The notes under the pieces: model-generated
Seen by the model: the letters and a program-made list of their open reading frames with translations, nothing else
Databases searched by the model: none
What the model was told of the DNA's origin: nothing
Shown: positions 21,401-22,465 of the stretch, piece after piece
Numbering within the stretch: position 1 is the stretch's first letter
Layout: every line of letters begins with the position of its first letter
Translations under genes and position numbers: made by a program
DNA from: Isohypsibius dastychi
Taxonomy: Eukaryota; Tardigrada; Eutardigrada; Parachela; Isohypsibiidae
Assembly: GCA_034696485.1 (NCBI GenBank)
Contig: JAQIWT010000358.1
Span: 1 to 22,465, forward strand
Direction: 5' to 3'
DNA: 22,465 nt

Positions 21401-22465
21401 CTCGAGGACCTTCATCCGGTCCGTCGACCTTCCCACTGAGCTCCTTCGGTCAAGTGGTGCCCCCGCAAAGTGCACTCGGTTTCACAAATGAACAAGCATT
21501 TTTCAACGCTTTCCCACAACAGGCTGACCGGTTCGACAACTCGCCACCCACGACCTCCCCGCCACAATCCAAAGGTCGCAATCCAAATCAACAACAGGGA
21601 CCCAGTTTTGCGGACAATGCCCCATCTCGGCCAGATTTTGGAGGTAAGTTACCTGAATTACGAATATTCTTGTCCGTTGTCTCTTACGCATGACACCTTA
21701 CACGTATCACAAACCTGTAGGATAACGGTAAGTTCGCCCGATTCTTGCTGCGTCACTACGTTGTCTTGAAAAATCGCTAATTTGGTGCAGTAAAAAGTTC
21801 CCAGTGAAAAGGATGGCTTAAATATTCGAAACTACAGATAATCGTGATTGGAATATCTTTTTTTTATTGTCTGCAAAATTCGATTTGAAGAATGACGATT
21901 AATATAACAGTGCAGATTTTTTAGGTGGATTACAAAATCGGCCAGATTTCTCTGGTTCCCAACAAAATCGGCCGTTTAATTTCAACAACGGTGCACCTCA
22001 AAGCCGTCCAGGAGTTACCCAGAACCGTCCTGATTTTGCAAACCAGTTTCCACTGACCAATCAGCAAGTAGAGGACCTCCCCCAACGGAATCCTCCCTTC
22101 CCATTCCCACTACCCCCTTCACGCCCAGACAGGCCGTCACTAGCTGCCGATTTCCCACCAGGTTTTATTCCCGGCACAGTTCCACAACAACTCACCCCAG
22201 AAAGACTACAGCAAATCGCTCAAGAGCGCATCCAGTTGATTGCCAATGGAAGACTCACTCAGAATCAAAACCAAAATCAAAACCAGAATCAAAATCCCAA
22301 CCAGTTCAGTGGATCACTTGGATTGAACACCGATCGGTTCATGAACGACCAAGGGGAGCTTCCACAGCAACTTGCTATCCCGCAAAACAACGGGGTTATC
22401 CGACCAGCTGATAGGATGGGGTTTACGGGACGCGGCCGGGTTGACCAAGAATCAGCCAATGGGGC
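18431..22465 (+). CDS. Gene C: secreted CBM14 protein with long Gln/Pro/Asn-rich region (3'-truncated by window)
   Basis: Five exons seen: 18431-18518, 19053-19487, 20317-21095, 21184-21643 and 21925 to the window end, still open (767 complete codons). Intron phases are 1, 1, 0 and 1, with donors GTAAGA, GTAAGT, GTAAGT and GTAAGT. The start is the ATG opening a basic then hydrophobic leader (TSFIQTLIVLFRLSALQ). One CBM14 domain lies at about 120-170 with six Cys (120, 133, 139, 149, 162, 170) and the family's CDWPKN ending. It resembles the gene B domain more than that of gene A (FG.., C.RY/F..C.FG, QEC, GL, CDW). The remaining 590 or so residues are low complexity: a Q7 run, a duplicated ERERDPR segment, NQ repeats near 22260-22300 and recurrent RPDF motifs. 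CDA5-type (group IV) chitin deacetylases have a long low-complexity linker between CBM14 and NodB, so a NodB domain may follow. It could also be a structural cuticle protein. Confidence 0.82.
18519..19052 (+). other. Gene C intron 1
   Basis: A 534-base phase 1 intron between the leader exon and the CBM14 exon (donor GTAAGA, acceptor GTTTCTAG). Nothing else is seen inside. Confidence 0.75.
19488..20316 (+). other. Gene C intron 2
   Basis: An 829-base phase 1 intron between the CBM14 exon and the low-complexity exon (donor GTAAGT, acceptor ATTGTAG). Open frames inside it on either strand have no supporting features. Confidence 0.75.
20515..20575 (+). repeat. CAA/CAG-rich polyglutamine microsatellite in gene C exon 3
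   Basis: A run of CAA and CAG codons gives seven consecutive Gln, then H, QQ and further Gln-rich stretches. The mixed codons suggest an old, stabilised tract. It is in the frame of gene C. Confidence 0.75.

Overview
This is nuclear DNA from a chitin-making ecdysozoan animal, most likely an arthropod-grade species. The genes are split by mostly short GT-AG introns, and the recognisable ones encode secreted chitin-binding and chitin-deacetylase proteins. I cannot decide between, for example, a branchiopod crustacean and a tardigrade. There are no prokaryotic operons, rRNA, tRNA, CRISPR array or intact transposon that I can see. All gene models were assembled by hand from splice sites and reading phase, without transcripts.

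Right half (7.4-22.5 kb): a cluster of three CBM14 (peritrophin-type chitin-binding) genes. Gene A (16735-13956, minus) is a complete 10-exon, 552-residue chitin deacetylase with the layout signal peptide, CBM14, LDLa, NodB. Its CE4 catalytic residues are all present. Gene B (11200-7458, minus) is a 5-exon, 498-residue relative with CBM14 and NodB but no LDLa. Every catalytic and metal-binding residue I can align is replaced, so it looks like a pseudo-enzyme. Gene C (18431 to beyond the window end, plus) is divergent from gene A. It has a signal peptide, one CBM14 and then at least 590 residues rich in Gln, Pro and Asn, with repeated RPDF motifs. It may be the N-terminal part of a large CDA5-like deacetylase whose NodB domain lies past the window. 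In all three genes a signal-peptide exon ends in phase 1 and is followed by a phase 1-1 CBM14 exon.

Left half (1-7.4 kb): what looks like near-empty DNA holds a tandem array of small secreted-protein genes on the minus strand. Genes E (6328-5782, 127 residues) and D (5008-4352, 124 residues) share a four-exon structure with intron phases 1, 2, 1 and a conserved C-terminus of the form CRVVxRVRTDS..ERYExS. Gene F (3525-3041, 140 residues, two exons) and the partial gene G (tail at 1535-1423) share the tail SRxRLDGRYGD. The two tails resemble each other, which suggests one fast-evolving family. I recognise no known family. This is the best candidate for something undescribed in the window.

The remaining stretches (gene deserts and long introns) show only small repeats, two perfect hairpins and two poly-G tracts.
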